Part shown: positions 61,149-64,000 of the stretch, piece by piece | Layout of the letters: every line of letters begins with the position of its first letter | How positions within the stretch are numbered: position 1 is the stretch's first letter | Assembly: GCA_905221605.1 (NCBI GenBank) | Contig: CAJNDS010002414.1 | Location: forward strand, 374,797 to 438,796 | DNA: 64,000 nucleotides | Origin: Symbiodinium natans | Lineage: Eukaryota; Sar; Dinophyceae; Suessiales; Symbiodiniaceae | Reading direction: 5' to 3' | Notes under the pieces: generated by a model | Seen by the model: the letters and a program-made list of their open reading frames with translations, nothing else | Database searches by the model: none | Told to the model about the DNA's origin: nothing | Program-made: the position numbers and the translations under genes

Positions 61149-61264
61149 AGAGCGTCTTAGTGCCGTTGTGGCTGGCCCTGGGGCTTGTAACTAAGGGTAG
61201 GTTCCGTTTTGAGGCCCTGGCAAAACTGTGTTTGCTCGTAGGCCGGCTGACCGGCTAAGCTGTC
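61055..61264 (+). repeat. Cassette repeat, copy 4 (E6 3' side, partly diverged)
   Basis: Its first ~95 bases match copies 1-3 closely (CAGCCCCTTCGGGTGGCTAC; TGGCTCAAG at 61106-61114; ACCCCGGTGGGGT). The rest is related but diverged (AACTAAGGGTAGGTTCC; CTGTGTTTGCTCGTAG). Confidence 0.7.
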
Positions 61265-61366
61265 ATAGAGCGGCGGCCCGCCAACTGCTGCCGACGACGA
61301 AGGACGTTCGAGTGCACAGTTTCGGCCTCGCTTCGCTGGAGGGAAGCTTTTCGTCCTCGCGTCCTC

Positions 61367-64000
61367 TTCGGCCTGAAGTGCCCCAAACCCCCTTTTTGGC
61401 CTTGTAACCCTGGGTTTGGGCTCGTTCCAAGGCTTGCAATGCTTGGGTTGCTGTTCCCTGACCTCCGGTGCCCTCCTCGGGTTCGGCCTTCGAGCCTGCC
61501 ACGTCCCTGGCTGCGCGGCTGTTTCCTGGTTTCCGGTGGTCCTCCATGGGGTCCAGCTCCTCGCGGTTGCGGCGTATCCCATGCCTTTCTGCCCTCACCG
61601 GAGTGGTGTGCTGCTTTGCCCCTTCCTTGTCCTTCGTCCCTTAGTTGCTGCTCCGTGTTTGTTTCCTCCCCCCTCTTGGTGCCTGCCTCTTCGGCCTGAA
61701 GAGCCCCAAACCCCCTTTTTGGCCTTGTTACACTGGGTTTGGGCTCGTTCCAAGGCTTGCAATGCTTGGGTTGCTGTTCCCTGACCTCCGGTGCCCTCCT
61801 CGGGTTCAGCAGTCGCGCCTGCCACGTCCCTGGCTGCGCGGCAGTTTCCTGGTTTCCGGTGGTCCTCCATGGGGTCCAGCTCCTCGTGGTTGCGGTGTAT
61901 CCCATGCCTTTCTTCCCTCACCGGTGTGGTGTGCTGCTCTGCCCCTTCCTTGTCCTTCGTCCCTTAGGTGCTGCTCCGTGTTTGTTTCCTCTCCCCTCTT
62001 GGTGCCTGCCTCTTCGGCCTGAAGTGCCCCAAACCCCCTTTTTGGCCTTGTAACCCTGGGTTTGGGCTCGTTCCAAGGCTTGCAATGCTTGGGTTGCTGT
62101 TCCCTGACCTCCGGTGCCCTCCTCGGGTTCAGCATTCGCGCCTGCCACGTCCCTGGCTGCGCGGCTGTTTCCTGGTTTCCGGTGGTCCTCCATGGGGTCC
62201 AGCTCCTCGCGGTTGCGGCGTATCCCATGCCTTTCTGCCCTCACCGGAGTGGTGTGCTGCTTTGCCCCTTCCTTGTCCTTCGTCCCTTGGTTGCTGCTCC
62301 GTCTTTGTTTCCTCTCCCCTCTTGGTGCCTGCCTCTTCGGCCTGTTGTGCCCCAAACCCCCTTTTTGGCCTTGTTACCCTGGGTTTGGGCCCGCTCCAAG
62401 GCTTGCAATGCTTGGGTTGCTGTTCCCTGACCTCCGGTGCCCTCCTCGGGTTCAGCATTCGCGCCTGCCACGTCCCTGGCTGCGCGGCTGTTTCCTGGTC
62501 CTCCATGGGGTCCAGCTCCTCGCGGTTGCGGCGTATCCCATGCCTTTCTGCCCACCGGAGAGGTGTGCTGCTTTGCCCCTTCCTTGTCCTTCGTCCCTTA
62601 GTTGCTGCTCCGTGTTTGATTCCTCTCCCCTCTTGGTGCCTGCCTCTTCGGCCTGAAGTGCCCCAAACCCCCTTTTTGGCCTTGTAACCCTGGGTTTGGG
62701 CTCGTTCCAAGGCTTGCAATGCTTGGGTTGCTGTTCCCTGACCTCCGGTGCCCTCCTCGGGTTCAGCATTCGCGCCTGCCACGTCCCTGGCTGCGCGGCT
62801 GTTTCCTGGTTTCCGGTGGTCCTCCATGGGGTCCAGCTCCTCGCGGTTGCGGCGTATCCCATGCCTTTCTGCCCTCACCAGAGTGGTGTGCTGCTTTGCC
62901 CCTTCCTTGTCCTTCGTCCCTTAGTTGCTGCTCCGTGTTTGTTTCCTCTCCCCTCTTGGTGCCTGCCTCTTCGGCCTGAAGTGCCCCAAACCCCCTTTTT
63001 GGCCTTGTTACCCTGGGTTTGGGCTCGTTCCAAGTTGCTGCTCCCTGACCTCCGGTGCCCTCCTCGGGTTCAGCATTCGCGCCTGCCACGTCCCTGGCTG
63101 CGCGGCTGCTTCCTGGTTTCCGGTGGTCCTCCATGGGGTCCAGCTCCGCGCGGTTGCGGCGTATCCCATGCCTTTCTGCCTTCACCGGAGTGGTGTGCTG
63201 CTTTGCCCCTTCCTTGTCCCTCGTCCCTTAGTTGCTGCTCCGTGTTTGTTTCCTCTCCCCTCTTGGTGCCTGTGTCTTCGGCCTGAAGTGCCCCAAACCC
63301 CCTTTTTGGCCTTGTAACCCTGGGTTTGGGCTCGTTCCAAGGCTTGCAATGCTTGGGTTGCTGTTCCCTGACCTCCGGTGCCCTCCTCGGGTTCAGCATT
63401 TGCGCCTGCCGCGTCCCTGGCTGCGCGGCTGTTTCCTGGTTTCCGGTGGTCCTCCATGGGGTCCAGCTCCTCGCGGTTGCGGCGTATCCCATGCCTTTCT
63501 GCCCTCACCGGAGTGGTGTGCTGCTTTGCCCCTTCCTTGTCCTTCGTCCCTTAGTTGCTGCTCCGTGTTTGTTTCCTCCCCCCTCTTGGTGCCTGCCTCT
63601 TCGGCCTGAAGAGCCCCAAACCCCCTTTTTGGCCTTGTTACACTGGGTTTGGGCTCGTTCCAAGGCTTGCAATGCTTGGGTTGCTGTTCCCTGACCTCCG
63701 GTGCCCTCCTCGGGTTCAGCAGTCGCGCCTGCCACGTCCCTGGCTGCGCGGCAGTTTCCTGGTTTCCGGTGGTCCTCCATGGGGTCCAGCTCCTCGTGGT
63801 TGCGGTGTATCCCATGCCTTTCTTCCCTCACCGGTGTGGTGTGCTGCTCTGCCCCTTCCTTGTCCTTCGTCCCTTAGGTGCTGCTCCGTGTTTGTTTCCT
63901 CTCCCCTCTTGGTGCCTGCCTCTTCGGCCTGAAGTGCCCCAAACCCCCTTTTTGGCCTTGTAACCCTGGGTTTGGGCTCGTTCCAAGGCTTGCAATGCTT
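61367..64000. repeat. 323-bp satellite with higher-order structure
   Basis: Monomers begin GCCTGAAG at 61371, 61694, 62017, 62340 (GCCTGTTG), 62651, 62974, 63281, 63604 and 63927. Spacings are 323, 323, 323, 311, 323, 307, 323 and 323. The 311 and 307 units have short deletions. The unit at 61694 (with GAAGAGCCCC, TTACACTGGG, CAGCAGTCGC) reappears at 63604, giving a 1,910-bp higher-order period of six monomers. The array runs off the right edge. Open frames on both strands come from the low stop-codon content of the monomer; 323 is not a multiple of three, so they are not coding. Confidence 0.95.

Noticed and set aside
61400-64000. Many overlapping open frames on both strands of the satellite
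   Set aside because: They recur with the 323-bp monomer, which is not a multiple of three, and shift frame from unit to unit. They reflect base composition, not coding.

Overview
The window looks like nuclear DNA of a dinoflagellate, most likely of the Symbiodinium type. Three things point there. The sequence is almost entirely retrotransposons. Their Gag proteins carry long Lys/Gly-rich tails and CCHC knuckles. Every retroelement family here carries, in sense orientation, the last 8-12 bases of the dinoflagellate spliced leader (TTTTGGCTCAAG). I see no convincing ordinary host gene, tRNA or rRNA.

Layout, left to right. 1-606 is a (TAC)n microsatellite ending in a 48-bp duplication. 607-1593 is unassigned. 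1594-10430 is E1, a Ty1/copia element on the minus strand with one uninterrupted gag-pol, an out-of-frame internal ORF, and a small membrane-protein ORF in the env position. 10433-20073 is E2, a second copia family on the minus strand; its pol is frameshifted and it has lost the catalytic YVDD of reverse transcriptase. 20119-20297 is an inverted fragment of the E2-type LTR. 20592-30037 is E3, a complete plus-strand copia element: 399-bp LTRs, a 5-bp target duplication (AAAAC), PBS, polypurine tract and an 8.5-kb gag-pol frame. 31453-40396 is E4, a near-identical copy of E3 that has lost its PBS and gag start and keeps only 17 bases of its 3' LTR. 40397-49814 (E5) and 51919-61148 (E6) are two copies of a non-LTR retrotransposon (LINE) encoding ORF1, an APE endonuclease/RT/RNase H protein, and a third ORF. 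E5 is open throughout; E6 has a broken ORF2. 61367-64000 is a 323-bp satellite with a 1,910-bp higher-order period.

The genes work as selfish replication units. Gag packages RNA; protease, integrase, RT and RNase H copy it and insert it. The LINE protein nicks DNA and reverse-transcribes in place.

The least expected content falls into four groups. (1) A family of about 20-bp hairpins, CCTC-inner stem-loop-bulge-GAGG, whose inner stems covary. Roughly fifty copies lie across both LINEs, including copies read in frame as the peptide ASQKAEG. (2) Out-of-frame ORFs nested in pol between protease and integrase in two unrelated copia families; in E3/E4 the substitution pattern favours the nested frame. 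(3) A methyltransferase-like domain after RNase H in the same two families. (4) A third LINE ORF with a kinase-like D-x4-N loop. All functional statements come from reading motifs; no search was run.
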